Shown here piece after piece: positions 13,821-22,379 of a stretch of 34,353 bases of DNA. The stretch spans positions 1-34,353 of the forward strand of contig JAJUFT010000024.1 of NCBI GenBank assembly GCA_029263615.1. Direction: 5' to 3'. How positions within the stretch are numbered: the first letter of the stretch is position 1; every line of letters begins with the position of its first letter. This DNA is from Alcaligenaceae bacterium. GTDB lineage: Bacteria; Pseudomonadota; Gammaproteobacteria; Burkholderiales; Burkholderiaceae_B. The notes beneath the pieces are model-generated. The model made no database searches. It was given only the letters and a program-made list of their open reading frames with translations, and was not told the DNA's origin. The translations under genes were made by a program, and so were the position numbers.

Positions 13821-15713
13821 TCACTGAACGCCCATCTGTTCATGCCATTTGATGAAATTGATCCAGCGCCAGAGCTGGTTGCTGACGGGGCGCTGCCCGG
13901 CCATGACCGCGTCGTACTGGCGCAACAGTTCCTTCTGATCGAGAAAGGGAATGTCGGCGCCGTGTGCCAGCCACTCACGGACGGTGCCGGCCATGCCCTT
14001 GAGCCAGGTGAATTCCGGCGTCTCGAAGCCGATCTTGTCGCGCCGCTGCAGAATTTCGTCGGGGATGATGCCGCGCATGGCGGCGCGGAATACGTGTTTG
14101 GTCTGCCCGTCCGGGGAAATCAGATATTCCTCGGGCAGGGACAGCAGCCGTTGCGCCATGGGCAGGGTGAGAAAAGGCAGCCGGCTTTCCACGGAGAAAT
14201 GCATGGAATTGCGGTCGCCCTCGCGCAGATAGCCCGGCAGGAATCGATGTTGCAGGGCATGCGCCATGCGTTCCACCACCCTTCGGCCGCGCGCGCCGGG
14301 GCTGCGCTGCAGCCGTGAATAATGCAGATCCACCTCGGCTTCGCGCAGCAGGTCGCCCTTGAGCCAGGCGGGAACCGGGGTGCGGCCGGAATAGTGGCGG
14401 GCCATGTGGAAGAGCCGGTCGGGCAGGGCGGATGCCATCAGATATTGCCAGGCGCGCCGATAGCTGCGGCCCGGCCACCGCGACCACTGATAGGCGAAGC
14501 GCTGGACTTCCAGCAGCCGCCCCTGTTCCAGCATGCTCAGCATGCGTTCGCCGGGAAAGCCGGCATAGCCGGCCAGCAGCTCGTCCGCACCCTGTCCCTC
14601 GAGGGTCACCGTGACCCCATTTTCGCGGGCCAGCTCATACACCCGATACTGTGCGTAGACCGAGGAGCTCATGAAGGGCTCCCCCTGCAGGGCGATCAGG
14701 CGTTCCAGGTCGCGCGCCAGCTCGTCGCGGCTGGCGACCACCTTGTGCGCCACGGCACCGACATGCTGGTTGACCATGTCGATCCATTTCTCTTCCGAAC
14801 GCGGGTCGTCCGCCGCCACGTAGCTGAAGGTATGCAGGGGCAGATCCGGCTCGAGCTTGCGCATGGCGCAGACAATGGCGGAAGAATCGATCCCGCCCGA
14901 CAGCGTGGCGCCCAGGGGCACGTCGCTGCGCAGATGCAGGGCGACGCTGTGCAGGAATTGCTCCCGGACCGCTTCGGCCGCTTCATCGAAACTCAGCGGG
15001 GCCGCTTCCCTGAGATCGGGCTTCCACCAGCACTGCTGCTGAATGCGTCCTGTGCGATGAAGGTCGACCTCGATCCGGTGGCCCGGGGCCAGGGCCAGAA
15101 TGTCGTCGATGAAGGTTTCCGACGTGGTGTCGAAATCACCATGGACGAGATAGTCATAGCTGCGCTGCCAGTTGGCCAACGGTTTTTCGCCGCTGCGCAG
15201 GGCCAGCAGGGCCGGCAGTTCCGACGCAAACAGCAGGCGGTCGTTGCGGTGGGAATAGAAGAAGGGCTTGATGCCGAAGGCATCCCGGGCGGCGCTCAGG
15301 ATCTGCCGCCGGCTGTCATGAACAACGAAGGCAAACATGCCTTCCAGGCGAATCAGGCAGCGGTCGCCCCACTGTATCCAGGCGGCCAGCAGCACCTCCG
15401 TGTCCGATTGCGTGGTGAAGCGCTGACCCAGTGTCTCGAGCTCGCGACGAAGCTCGCGATAGTTGTAGATTTCGCCGTTGAACACCATCCAGTAGCGACC
15501 GCAGGGCGAGACCATGGGCTGGTTTGCGGCGTCGCTCAGATCGATGATGGCCAGCCGCGTGTGGCCCAGTGCCAGCCGACCGCCCGCCGCTTCCTTGTAT
15601 ATGCAGCCCCGGTCGTTGGGTCCCCGCAGGCGCAAGGTATGCAGGGACGCCTCCATGCGGCGTTCGAGATCAAGAGGGGGGACGGACCACCATCCGCCAG
15701 TGATGCCACACAT
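13821..15713 (-). CDS. asnB: AsnB-type glutamine amidotransferase (asparagine synthetase-like), glycan cluster
   Basis: The 630-residue protein begins MCGITGG, so the N-terminal nucleophile Cys2 of the class II glutaminase domain is intact, with RGPNDRG, FNGEIYNY and SDTEV motifs. The C-terminal synthetase domain has the PP-loop SGGIDSS (about 271-277). It resembles asparagine synthetase B, but the setting in a uronic-acid glycan operon suggests the WbpS-like role: ATP-dependent amidation of a sugar carboxylate (for example a GlcNAc3NAcA or ManNAc3NAcA amide). True asparagine synthesis cannot be excluded. AAGGAG lies 7 bases before the ATG at 15713. It lies 21 bp behind the Wzx gene and 32 bp before the dehydratase. 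Confidence 0.85.
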   Translation of the reverse strand: MCGITGGWWSVPPLDLERRMEASLHTLRLRGPNDRGCIYKEAAGGRLALGHTRLAIIDLSDAANQPMVSPCGRYWMVFNGEIYNYRELRRELETLGQRFTTQSDTEVLLAAWIQWGDRCLIRLEGMFAFVVHDSRRQILSAARDAFGIKPFFYSHRNDRLLFASELPALLALRSGEKPLANWQRSYDYLVHGDFDTTSETFIDDILALAPGHRIEVDLHRTGRIQQQCWWKPDLREAAPLSFDEAAEAVREQFLHSVALHLRSDVPLGATLSGGIDSSAIVCAMRKLEPDLPLHTFSYVAADDPRSEEKWIDMVNQHVGAVAHKVVASRDELARDLERLIALQGEPFMSSSVYAQYRVYELARENGVTVTLEGQGADELLAGYAGFPGERMLSMLEQGRLLEVQRFAYQWSRWPGRSYRRAWQYLMASALPDRLFHMARHYSGRTPVPAWLKGDLLREAEVDLHYSRLQRSPGARGRRVVERMAHALQHRFLPGYLREGDRNSMHFSVESRLPFLTLPMAQRLLSLPEEYLISPDGQTKHVFRAAMRGIIPDEILQRRDKIGFETPEFTWLKGMAGTVREWLAHGADIPFLDQKELLRQYDAVMAGQRPVSNQLWRWINFIKWHEQMGVQ

Positions 15714-15734
15714 GAAACACTCCTTGAGAAAGGA

Positions 15735-17072
15735 TCAGCGAATCACTTCGTCGGGCACGGGCGACGGCACCGGTTCCGGGCGTCGCTGGGCACACTTGAC
15801 GATCACGAGGAAATACAGGGAATACAGCAGCAGCTCATGAGCGACGTAGAGCTTGAGGAAAGATTCGATGGGGAGGTGGCGGCCCAGCCACAGCGTGGCC
15901 GCCACGCTGAAAAAGTAGAAGATCTGCCACTGCACTCCACTTTTCACGTTGTGGTTGAGCGCCATGATGACGGTCAGGGGGCTGACGATGAAGCGGATGC
16001 CCACCGCCAGGGACAGCAGGCCCGCATAGCGCCCGGCTTCTGCCCAGGTCTGGCCGAACACGATGGTGAAGAGCTCGACGCCAAACAGGGCGAGAATGCC
16101 GACAAAGGGCAGTGCGATGGCGGTCAGTGTGGCGCCCGCGCGCAGAATGGTGGGCAGGATGTCCGCCGCGTTTTCGTGGTTGAGACGGGCAATGCGTTGA
16201 TGCAGAACCTGGGCCACGGCACTCGAGATCAGAAACAGTGGGATGGCCAGCACACGCTGGGTGAAGCTGAACAGACCGGTGACCGTGGAGGAGAACGTGT
16301 GGCTGATGATGAGCAGCACCATCATCAGCGCTCCGCTGTCAAACACCGCGCCCCAGGTCGACAACAGCGGGAAGCGCCGGTATTCCCGGGCGACCGAGAA
16401 GATGCCGGCCCGATTCAACTGCCCACCCGCTTCCCGCAACGAGGCCAGATTCTTGGACACCAGTAGCGCCAGCCCTGCGCACTGGCCGCCCACCCAGCCC
16501 CAGATCAGACCGGTGGCGTGCAGGCCACCATAGCCCAGGCCGCATTGGGCGGCCCCCGTGGACACCCCCTGCGAAGCCCGCGCCATGGCCAGTTGGGGGA
16601 AGCGTCCGCAACGATTGTTCCAGTTGGAGAGAATCTGGAACGACGCCGTCACGAAGACGGCCAGCGGCAGCAGATACAGCCATTCGCCATGCAGGATTCT
16701 GAGCCAGTCCTCGGGGAGTCGGCCATACGAGATGACCACCAGAAAGGTCAGGATCAGACAGACGGTGCCGAGGATCAGCCAGCACAGGCCCACCAGGCTG
16801 GCCGCATTCGCATCGTCGGCCGGCAACATGATGGCCTGGTCGTATCGGCCCGCCGCCACGACGGAAATCACGCCGTTCACCGCCATGAACAAGGCGAACG
16901 CGGCAAAATCATCGGGCGAGAACAGGCGGGTGAGAACGGGGCTCAGCAGGACAGGAACCGCCTGGGCGATCACAGAGCCGGTCATCAGGGCTGCGACATG
17001 GCCCAGGAATTTTTGTTTGTGCAGGACGGAGAGACGATTTCGCCACATGATGGTTGCCGAGCGTAGCCTCAT
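15735..17072 (-). CDS. wzx: Wzx-type oligosaccharide flippase (MOP superfamily)
   Basis: This 445-residue integral membrane protein has about 12 predicted hydrophobic segments, starting with HVAALMTGSVIAQAVPVLLSPVLTRLFSPDDFA, the conserved first helices of the polysaccharide-transport (PST/Wzx) family. Wzx proteins flip undecaprenyl-PP-linked repeat units to the periplasmic face. The ATG at 17072 overlaps the stop of the upstream aminotransferase by 4 bases (ATGA), which supports this start; an in-frame ATG at 17048 is the alternative. Substrate specificity cannot be predicted. Confidence 0.88.
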   Translation of the reverse strand: MRLRSATIMWRNRLSVLHKQKFLGHVAALMTGSVIAQAVPVLLSPVLTRLFSPDDFAAFALFMAVNGVISVVAAGRYDQAIMLPADDANAASLVGLCWLILGTVCLILTFLVVISYGRLPEDWLRILHGEWLYLLPLAVFVTASFQILSNWNNRCGRFPQLAMARASQGVSTGAAQCGLGYGGLHATGLIWGWVGGQCAGLALLVSKNLASLREAGGQLNRAGIFSVAREYRRFPLLSTWGAVFDSGALMMVLLIISHTFSSTVTGLFSFTQRVLAIPLFLISSAVAQVLHQRIARLNHENAADILPTILRAGATLTAIALPFVGILALFGVELFTIVFGQTWAEAGRYAGLLSLAVGIRFIVSPLTVIMALNHNVKSGVQWQIFYFFSVAATLWLGRHLPIESFLKLYVAHELLLYSLYFLVIVKCAQRRPEPVPSPVPDEVIR

Positions 17073-18304
17073 TGAATGGTCGAGACCGTGTTGCGTGGGG
17101 CGGAGACGCTGCCCGACCGCGTGGGCCGGGGCGAGGCCGCTTCCTGCAGCACCTCGCGCAGGGCCTCGCAGCAGCGCTCGATCTCGTCGTCGCGCAGCGT
17201 CGGGTGAACGAGAAACATCAGGGCACTCTGACCCAGGGCCTGGGCGCCGGGCAGGCGACAGCCGGGGCGGTAGCCGGTGCCGTCGAAGGCATTCTCACGA
17301 TAAATTTCCGGACAAGACCCCGTGTAGCAGGGGATGCCGCGTGCCAGCAGGGCGCCGAGAATGCGGTCACGGCCCCAGTCGGGCTTGAGCTGCTCGAAAT
17401 CGGCGAACACATAGCATTTGTAGGCGGCATGCACGATGTGATCCGGCACCCTGGGCACGCGCAGGCCGGGCAGCGCCGCTGCCGTTTCCCAGATGCGCGC
17501 GGCATTCTGACGGCGGCGTGCACTCCATTCCGGCAGGCGACGCAGCTGAATGCGGCCGATGACGGCCTGAACCTCCATCATCCGGGCATTGGTGCCGAAA
17601 TCGTCATGCACCCAGCGGAAGCCGCCCGAGGTGCCCGAGCGCGACATGGCTTCGCGGCTTTTGCCGTGATCCTTGTAGGACCAGGCGCGTGCCGCGAGGA
17701 TGGGGTCATTGGTCGTGATCATGCCGCCTTCGCCGCCGGTGGTGAGAATCTTGTCCTGACAGAACGACCAGGCGGCGATATGACCGAGGGACCCGACCGG
17801 CCGGCCTTTGTAAAAGGCCCCGTGGGCTTGCGCACAGTCTTCCACCACATCGAGCCCGTGATCTGCGGCCAGGGCCATGATGGGGTCCATGTCACAGGGC
17901 CAGCCCGCCAGATGCACGCACACGATGGCACGGGTGCGCGGGCTGAGCACGGCCGTGATGGTCTCCGCAGTAATGTTCTGGCTGTCCGGATCCACATCCG
18001 CGAACACCGGCGTGGCCCCCAGGGCAATCACGCAGGACACCGACGCAATGAAACTGCGCGGCGTGACGACCACTTCATCTCCGGGGCGTATCTTCAGCGC
18101 CCGCAGCGCAATTTCCAGAGCCAGGGTGCCGTTGGCGATGGAGACTGCGTGGTTGCAACCTGTGGCCTGCGCAAATTCCTCCTCGAAAAGACGGCATTCC
18201 TCTCCCGTCCAGTAGTTCACGCGCCCGGAGAGAATCACGGAACGGACGGCGTCGGCTTCTTCTTCGGTATAGGCGGGCCAGGGCGAGAGGCTGGTATCCA
18301 GCAT
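17069..18304 (-). CDS. DegT/DnrJ/EryC1/StrS-family sugar aminotransferase
   Basis: The 411-residue PLP enzyme transfers an amino group from glutamate to a keto-sugar nucleotide. The PLP lysine is Lys185 in WSFCQDKILTTGGEGG; VEDCAQAHGA and SIANGTLALEIAL bind the cofactor. It differs from the second family member in this operon (WbpE-like, 27211-28308). Together with the WbpM-type dehydratase it probably makes a UDP-4-amino-4,6-dideoxy-HexNAc, which would parallel the FucNAc4N branch of the Bordetella LPS trisaccharide. AAGGAG lies 7 bases before the ATG at 18304 (MLDTSLSPWPAY), so the longer frame to 18355, which overlaps the upstream gene, is rejected. Confidence 0.88.
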   Translation of the reverse strand: MLDTSLSPWPAYTEEEADAVRSVILSGRVNYWTGEECRLFEEEFAQATGCNHAVSIANGTLALEIALRALKIRPGDEVVVTPRSFIASVSCVIALGATPVFADVDPDSQNITAETITAVLSPRTRAIVCVHLAGWPCDMDPIMALAADHGLDVVEDCAQAHGAFYKGRPVGSLGHIAAWSFCQDKILTTGGEGGMITTNDPILAARAWSYKDHGKSREAMSRSGTSGGFRWVHDDFGTNARMMEVQAVIGRIQLRRLPEWSARRRQNAARIWETAAALPGLRVPRVPDHIVHAAYKCYVFADFEQLKPDWGRDRILGALLARGIPCYTGSCPEIYRENAFDGTGYRPGCRLPGAQALGQSALMFLVHPTLRDDEIERCCEALREVLQEAASPRPTRSGSVSAPRNTVSTIQ

Positions 18305-18314
18305 GATGGGCTCC

Positions 18315-19721
18315 TTAGTGGACGAATGTGCGATAGAGACAGCGAAGGTCAGCAAGGAAGCTGCGCTGCTGGATGTATTCCCGGTTGATGCGTACTTTGT
18401 CCGGCCAGATCACTTCGGCGTTGTAGGCCTGGGCGTCGGGTTGGCGGCTGAGCAGGTCCTCCTCATTGCGGTACTTCACCGTGGCCGGGCCCGTGATACC
18501 GGGCCGTACACTGAGAATGATGCGATCCTCACCCTCGAGCCGGTCGGCATAGCCGGGCACATCGGGGCGGGGCCCGACGAAGCTCATGTCACCCACGAGC
18601 ACGTTCCACAGCTGGGGGAGTTCATCGATCTTTGTGCGACGCAGGACGGCGCCGCTGCGCGTGATGCGGGGGTCGTTCGCCGTGGTGACCGTCCCCCGTT
18701 CCCGGCGGGACACCGGGTCGTCGCGCATGGTGCGCAGCTTGACGATGCGGAAGGTCCGGCCATAGCGGCCCACCCGTTCCTGCAGAAAGAAGCCGTTGCG
18801 GCCCGTCTCCACGGTGGCCGCCATCCACCCCAGCGCAATCAGGGGAGAGGCCAGCACCAGGCCGAACGCCGAGAGTGCGATATCGAAGCTGCGCTTGAGC
18901 GCCGCATCAGCCAGGGCCCGGGGAGCGGCCTTGTGGGCGTAGAGCGCTTTCTTGATGCCGGGCGGCACGCTGGCCAGAATCAACCGCACGCCCATGTTGC
19001 GCAGCATGTCCGTTCGGGAAAGGAAACCGATGCGCCGCTGGTAGCGGATCACGGCGAATTCGTGATGCAGGCTTCTCAGGCCATTGCGGGTCATGAACGC
19101 GGCGCCCGCCCTGACCTTGAACAGGGTGTCGGGCAGGTTGGCCAGTCGATGGCCCTTCACGATGAGCAGCGACCAGAGCGCGACATCCTGCGATCGCTTG
19201 AAGGGCGGGTAGCCGCCCACGGCCTGCACGGCTTCCTTGCGAAAGATGGCCACCGCATGGCTCAGGGGGCTGCGCCGACGGGCGAACTCGACCAGTTCCT
19301 CGTGCGTGGTGGGCAGTACCCGGGAGGAAAACACCACACCGTTCTCGTCGAATTCCTCCAGGGCGGCGCTGCTGGCGGCGATCTCCGGGTGCGCCTGCAT
19401 GAAGGCCAGCTGTTTCTCGAAGCGTTGCGGCAGGGAAATGTCGTCGCTGTCCATGCGCGCCACCAGTTCATGACGGCAATGCGCCAGCCCCGCATTGAGG
19501 GCACGCGCCAGACCGACATTCCGGGGCAGCGGTACCGACCGGATATTGAGCGTTTCCCGAAATTCTCGAATCACGTCGTGCAGGGCGTCGGGCAGCGGCC
19601 CGTCTTCCACCAGGACGACTTCATCGGCCCGTCGGGTCTGCTGCACCAGGCTCTCCAGGGCGACACGCAGATATTCGGGCTTCTCGGCCTTGTAGACCGA
19701 CATCAGGACAGACAGACTCAT
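18315..19721 (-). CDS. Fusion of GT2 glycosyltransferase and phosphoglycosyl transferase (PglC/WbaP-type)
   Basis: The 468-residue protein joins two activities. Residues 1 to about 250 form a GT-A family 2 glycosyltransferase ([24 protein letters not shown] near 90, SQDVALW). Residues about 275-468 form a bacterial sugar transferase (monotopic PGT) with the re-entrant hydrophobic helix ([20 protein letters not shown]), [17 protein letters not shown], the catalytic-type [22 protein letters not shown] and a C-terminal [10 protein letters not shown]. The PGT half should load the first sugar-1-phosphate on undecaprenyl phosphate, and the GT2 half could add the second sugar. The PGT half is close in size to minimal PglC. 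No frameshift or internal stop separates them. The ATG overlaps the upstream stop by 4 bp, with GGAGG upstream. Confidence 0.88.
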   Translation of the reverse strand: MSLSVLMSVYKAEKPEYLRVALESLVQQTRRADEVVLVEDGPLPDALHDVIREFRETLNIRSVPLPRNVGLARALNAGLAHCRHELVARMDSDDISLPQRFEKQLAFMQAHPEIAASSAALEEFDENGVVFSSRVLPTTHEELVEFARRRSPLSHAVAIFRKEAVQAVGGYPPFKRSQDVALWSLLIVKGHRLANLPDTLFKVRAGAAFMTRNGLRSLHHEFAVIRYQRRIGFLSRTDMLRNMGVRLILASVPPGIKKALYAHKAAPRALADAALKRSFDIALSAFGLVLASPLIALGWMAATVETGRNGFFLQERVGRYGRTFRIVKLRTMRDDPVSRRERGTVTTANDPRITRSGAVLRRTKIDELPQLWNVLVGDMSFVGPRPDVPGYADRLEGEDRIILSVRPGITGPATVKYRNEEDLLSRQPDAQAYNAEVIWPDKVRINREYIQQRSFLADLRCLYRTFVH

Positions 19722-20995
19722 GATGCCTCCAGGAAGTACAGTCTGCGACGTCCCTCGCAGACGGAATCGAAGAAGACGGTCCGGCCGTCACCGGAGATGC
19801 GGGGGTGCAGGTCGCAGCGCGTTTCGCCTCCGTAGCGGAAGCTCTGATGAAAGCTTCCCAGGGTCTCCACCTGCCCGGTGCGCAGATTGCCGCGCATCAG
19901 ATGCTGCATGCGGCGCCGGTCCGGGTAGGTGTCGGTGACGAACCAGTGGCCGTGGACATGGGGATGGCCGTCGCCCAGTGCGTCCAGCGCGCCGTTGAAC
20001 AGGGAAACCATCTCGCCGCTTGTCAGGTCGAGCGTGTAATACCCGTCGAACCCGGACGGCCCACGTGCATAGCACAACAGGGTGTGATCGTCGGCCCAGA
20101 AACAGTGACTCACCATGCCGTGAGCCGCCAGCACCCGTAGCGGGGCGCCGTCCGTGCTGCCCAGCATCAGCCGGTCGAACTTGCGCCGCCCCAGGAAGTA
20201 GCGATGCAGAAAGATGAACTGTTGGCCATCCGGGCCGATCATCACGTGGTTGAGCTTGTGGTGGGCCTGCTCAAACTCGGGTTCGGTTGCGGTGTCGCAT
20301 ACATCGCGCAGGGAATAGAGCAGGCGGGCGCTGCCGCTGGCCTGCTCCACGTGCCAGATGCCGTCGTCGCTCAGGGTGGCCAGCGCGGCGTCGTCCAGCG
20401 GCGGCAGGTTGCGGTAACCGTAGTCGGGGCGCAGCGTCTGCAGGCGCCGATAATTCAGGGAAAGAAAGTAGGCCCGCTGCCAGGCGTCCTGAACGGGTAG
20501 CGCGTATTGATGCACTTCGCGGCGCGTCGAAACGCAGACCACCCGGGCGATGTAGCGTTGGGCCTCGGGGTCGAAATCATTGAAAATGAAGTGGTCGCCG
20601 TCCAGCCATAGTGCGCGGGCTCCCTGCTGCCAGTTGTAGGCGCGGGTCTCCAGCGAAAGCACGGGTTCCGAAAGTCGCCCGGCCTTGAAATCGTAGACTT
20701 GCACGGCGATGGGCTGCATTGCGTGGGGCGGGCGGCTGGTAGGGAAGGGCGAAGCATGGCAGAGCAGCCAGCCCTCGTCGGACAGGGGCGACTTATCGTA
20801 ATAACCGAAGAAGGTTTCCACGCCCTCGGCGCCCACGCGGCGCAGGGGGGTGCGGGTCACCGGGCGGGTGGCCCGACCTCCGCTCAGCAGGTAGGCGGCG
20901 CGCGCATAGCTCAGTTTGATGCATGATTTCAGCAGGGGGAAATCGGACAGCATGCGTGCGATACGTCGTTCCAGGGCGCCGTACTGACTAGCCAT
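19718..20995 (-). CDS. Predicted beta-propeller protein of unknown function, in glycan operon
   Basis: The 425-residue protein has no signal peptide and no membrane segment. It shows repeated beta-propeller blade patterns (SDEGWLLCHAS, GPDGQQFIFLHR, ADDHTLLCYARG, SGDGRTVFFDS). The blade pattern and spaced histidines (His250 in LNHVM; HPHVHGH at 344-350; His397 in DLHPRISGDG) recall oligogalacturonate-lyase-like propellers, which cleave uronides using a metal held by His residues. That is a weak family-level impression; the metal ligands were not aligned. In this operon a cytoplasmic role in glycan modification, length control or quality control is possible. AGGAGG precedes the ATG; it overlaps the polymerase gene by 8 bp and the GT fusion gene by 4 bp. 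Confidence 0.7.
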   Translation of the reverse strand: MASQYGALERRIARMLSDFPLLKSCIKLSYARAAYLLSGGRATRPVTRTPLRRVGAEGVETFFGYYDKSPLSDEGWLLCHASPFPTSRPPHAMQPIAVQVYDFKAGRLSEPVLSLETRAYNWQQGARALWLDGDHFIFNDFDPEAQRYIARVVCVSTRREVHQYALPVQDAWQRAYFLSLNYRRLQTLRPDYGYRNLPPLDDAALATLSDDGIWHVEQASGSARLLYSLRDVCDTATEPEFEQAHHKLNHVMIGPDGQQFIFLHRYFLGRRKFDRLMLGSTDGAPLRVLAAHGMVSHCFWADDHTLLCYARGPSGFDGYYTLDLTSGEMVSLFNGALDALGDGHPHVHGHWFVTDTYPDRRRMQHLMRGNLRTGQVETLGSFHQSFRYGGETRCDLHPRISGDGRTVFFDSVCEGRRRLYFLEAS

Positions 20996-22379
20996 GGGTG
21001 CCTCCTGCGGGGGTGAAGGAAGAGACGGCCGCGCGCCGTGCCAGGGCGGGCCGGGAAGTGTGGCCGGCTCCCGGCACCGGCGAGCTGCCGTGCAGGGTCG
21101 CCCATGCAGCCTGCTGACGTGCCGTTGCCGTCGTGCGCTGATGCGCCATGCCCATCATGAGGCCCGTGAGCAGCCACAGTTCAGGCAGCAGCACGTACTC
21201 GTTCATGGTCATCATCAGCGCGGTGACAAGAAAGCTCACCCGAAAGGCGCGTTGGGACGAGCCCAGCGACGGCAGACTGGCGAAGATGCGTTGCAGGACG
21301 GCCAGCAGCAGAAGGAAGCCGCACACGCCCAGTTCCGTGAAGTAGGAAAGATAGAAGTTGTGCGACTTCGACGTGACGGTGCCCAGTCCCGCGCGGCGCA
21401 GGCCTTCGCGATAGTTCTCCATGCCCAGGCCGGTTCCGAACCAGAAGTGCTCCTTGGCGGTGGCGAGGGCGCTGTTCACCAGCACCACGCGGTTATGGTC
21501 GCCAACGGTGTTGTCCACTTCGCGGCCTTCCATCATGGCCGACAGAGTTTGTCCGGCCATCAGCAGCCGCTCCGTGCTGCGTTCCGCCACCCCGCTCTGC
21601 AGGAAGAGGGCGATCACCACCACGGCGACGCTCAGCTTGAGCAGGCCCATGAGCGAGAAACGCCAGTAGTAGAGGATCGTGCCCGCCATCAGGCCCAGCA
21701 GCCCGGAACGCGAGAACGTGAGGACGACGCACAGGGCAATCACGCTGACGCAGGTCGCCAGCCACAGGCGCGATTTGCCCCGGGCGGCATGGACATGGAA
21801 CACCAGCGGGAACAACAGGGCCACCAGAAAGACGGTGCCGTTGCGGTTCATCAGGGGAATGAAGTTGGCGTCCGACCCGATGCCGGTGGCGTAACGCAGC
21901 AGCCCCACGCCGCAGGCGGCTACCAGCACCATGACGCAGGCTTCCAGCACACGATTCATGAAGGTTTCGGAGAACCGTGCGACCGTGGCCGCCATGGCAA
22001 TCAGCAACACGAAATTGAGGGGCCAGGCCAGCCAGTACATCAGATTTGTGGCAGACACGCCCCGCATCAGCACCGTGTTGCAGAGGGTGTATATCAAGTA
22101 GATACCCATCAAAACATACAGGCTGAGGTGGCGGCGCGGCAGGCGCACCCCGTTGCGCAGGGCCAGCGCCAGCCCGACCGCCGTTCCGGGCAGGTAGACC
22201 AGCGGCAGGCCGCCCAGACGGGCGATGTCCATGTCCATGTAGGGCAGGGCGAACAGGGGAAACACGTTCGTGCCCATGGCCAGCACGAAGGCGCGCACCG
22301 CATTCTGGGGCCGGTGCAGGGCGTAGAAGAACAGGACGCCGGCCGCGCCCAGGAAGTAAAGCTTCAGTACGGTCAGCAT
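20988..22379 (-). CDS. wzy: O-antigen polymerase/ligase family membrane protein (Wzy-like)
   Basis: The 463-residue protein has about 11-12 hydrophobic segments and a large periplasmic loop in the C-terminal half. It carries the Wzy_C/WaaL superfamily pattern around RNGTVFLVALLFPLVFH and LTFSRSGLLGLMAGTILYY, followed by GTGLGMENYREGLRRAG and KSHNFYLSYFTELGVCGF. With Wza, Wzc and Wzx in the same operon, a Wzy polymerase that joins repeat units in the periplasm is more likely than a lipid A-core ligase, but the two cannot be told apart by eye. The ATG at 22379 has GGGAGG upstream and overlaps the GT4 stop by 7 bp; the open frame beyond it is a shadow of the GT4 gene. Confidence 0.85.
   Translation of the reverse strand: MLTVLKLYFLGAAGVLFFYALHRPQNAVRAFVLAMGTNVFPLFALPYMDMDIARLGGLPLVYLPGTAVGLALALRNGVRLPRRHLSLYVLMGIYLIYTLCNTVLMRGVSATNLMYWLAWPLNFVLLIAMAATVARFSETFMNRVLEACVMVLVAACGVGLLRYATGIGSDANFIPLMNRNGTVFLVALLFPLVFHVHAARGKSRLWLATCVSVIALCVVLTFSRSGLLGLMAGTILYYWRFSLMGLLKLSVAVVVIALFLQSGVAERSTERLLMAGQTLSAMMEGREVDNTVGDHNRVVLVNSALATAKEHFWFGTGLGMENYREGLRRAGLGTVTSKSHNFYLSYFTELGVCGFLLLLAVLQRIFASLPSLGSSQRAFRVSFLVTALMMTMNEYVLLPELWLLTGLMMGMAHQRTTATARQQAAWATLHGSSPVPGAGHTSRPALARRAAVSSFTPAGGTHG

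Noticed and set aside
11662-13827. 721-residue plus-strand ORF opposite the WbpM-type gene
   Set aside because: Antisense shadow; composition rich in His, Gln and Gly without domains.
14322-16466. 714-residue plus-strand ORF opposite asnB and wzx
   Set aside because: It spans two well-supported minus-strand genes and has no domain of its own.
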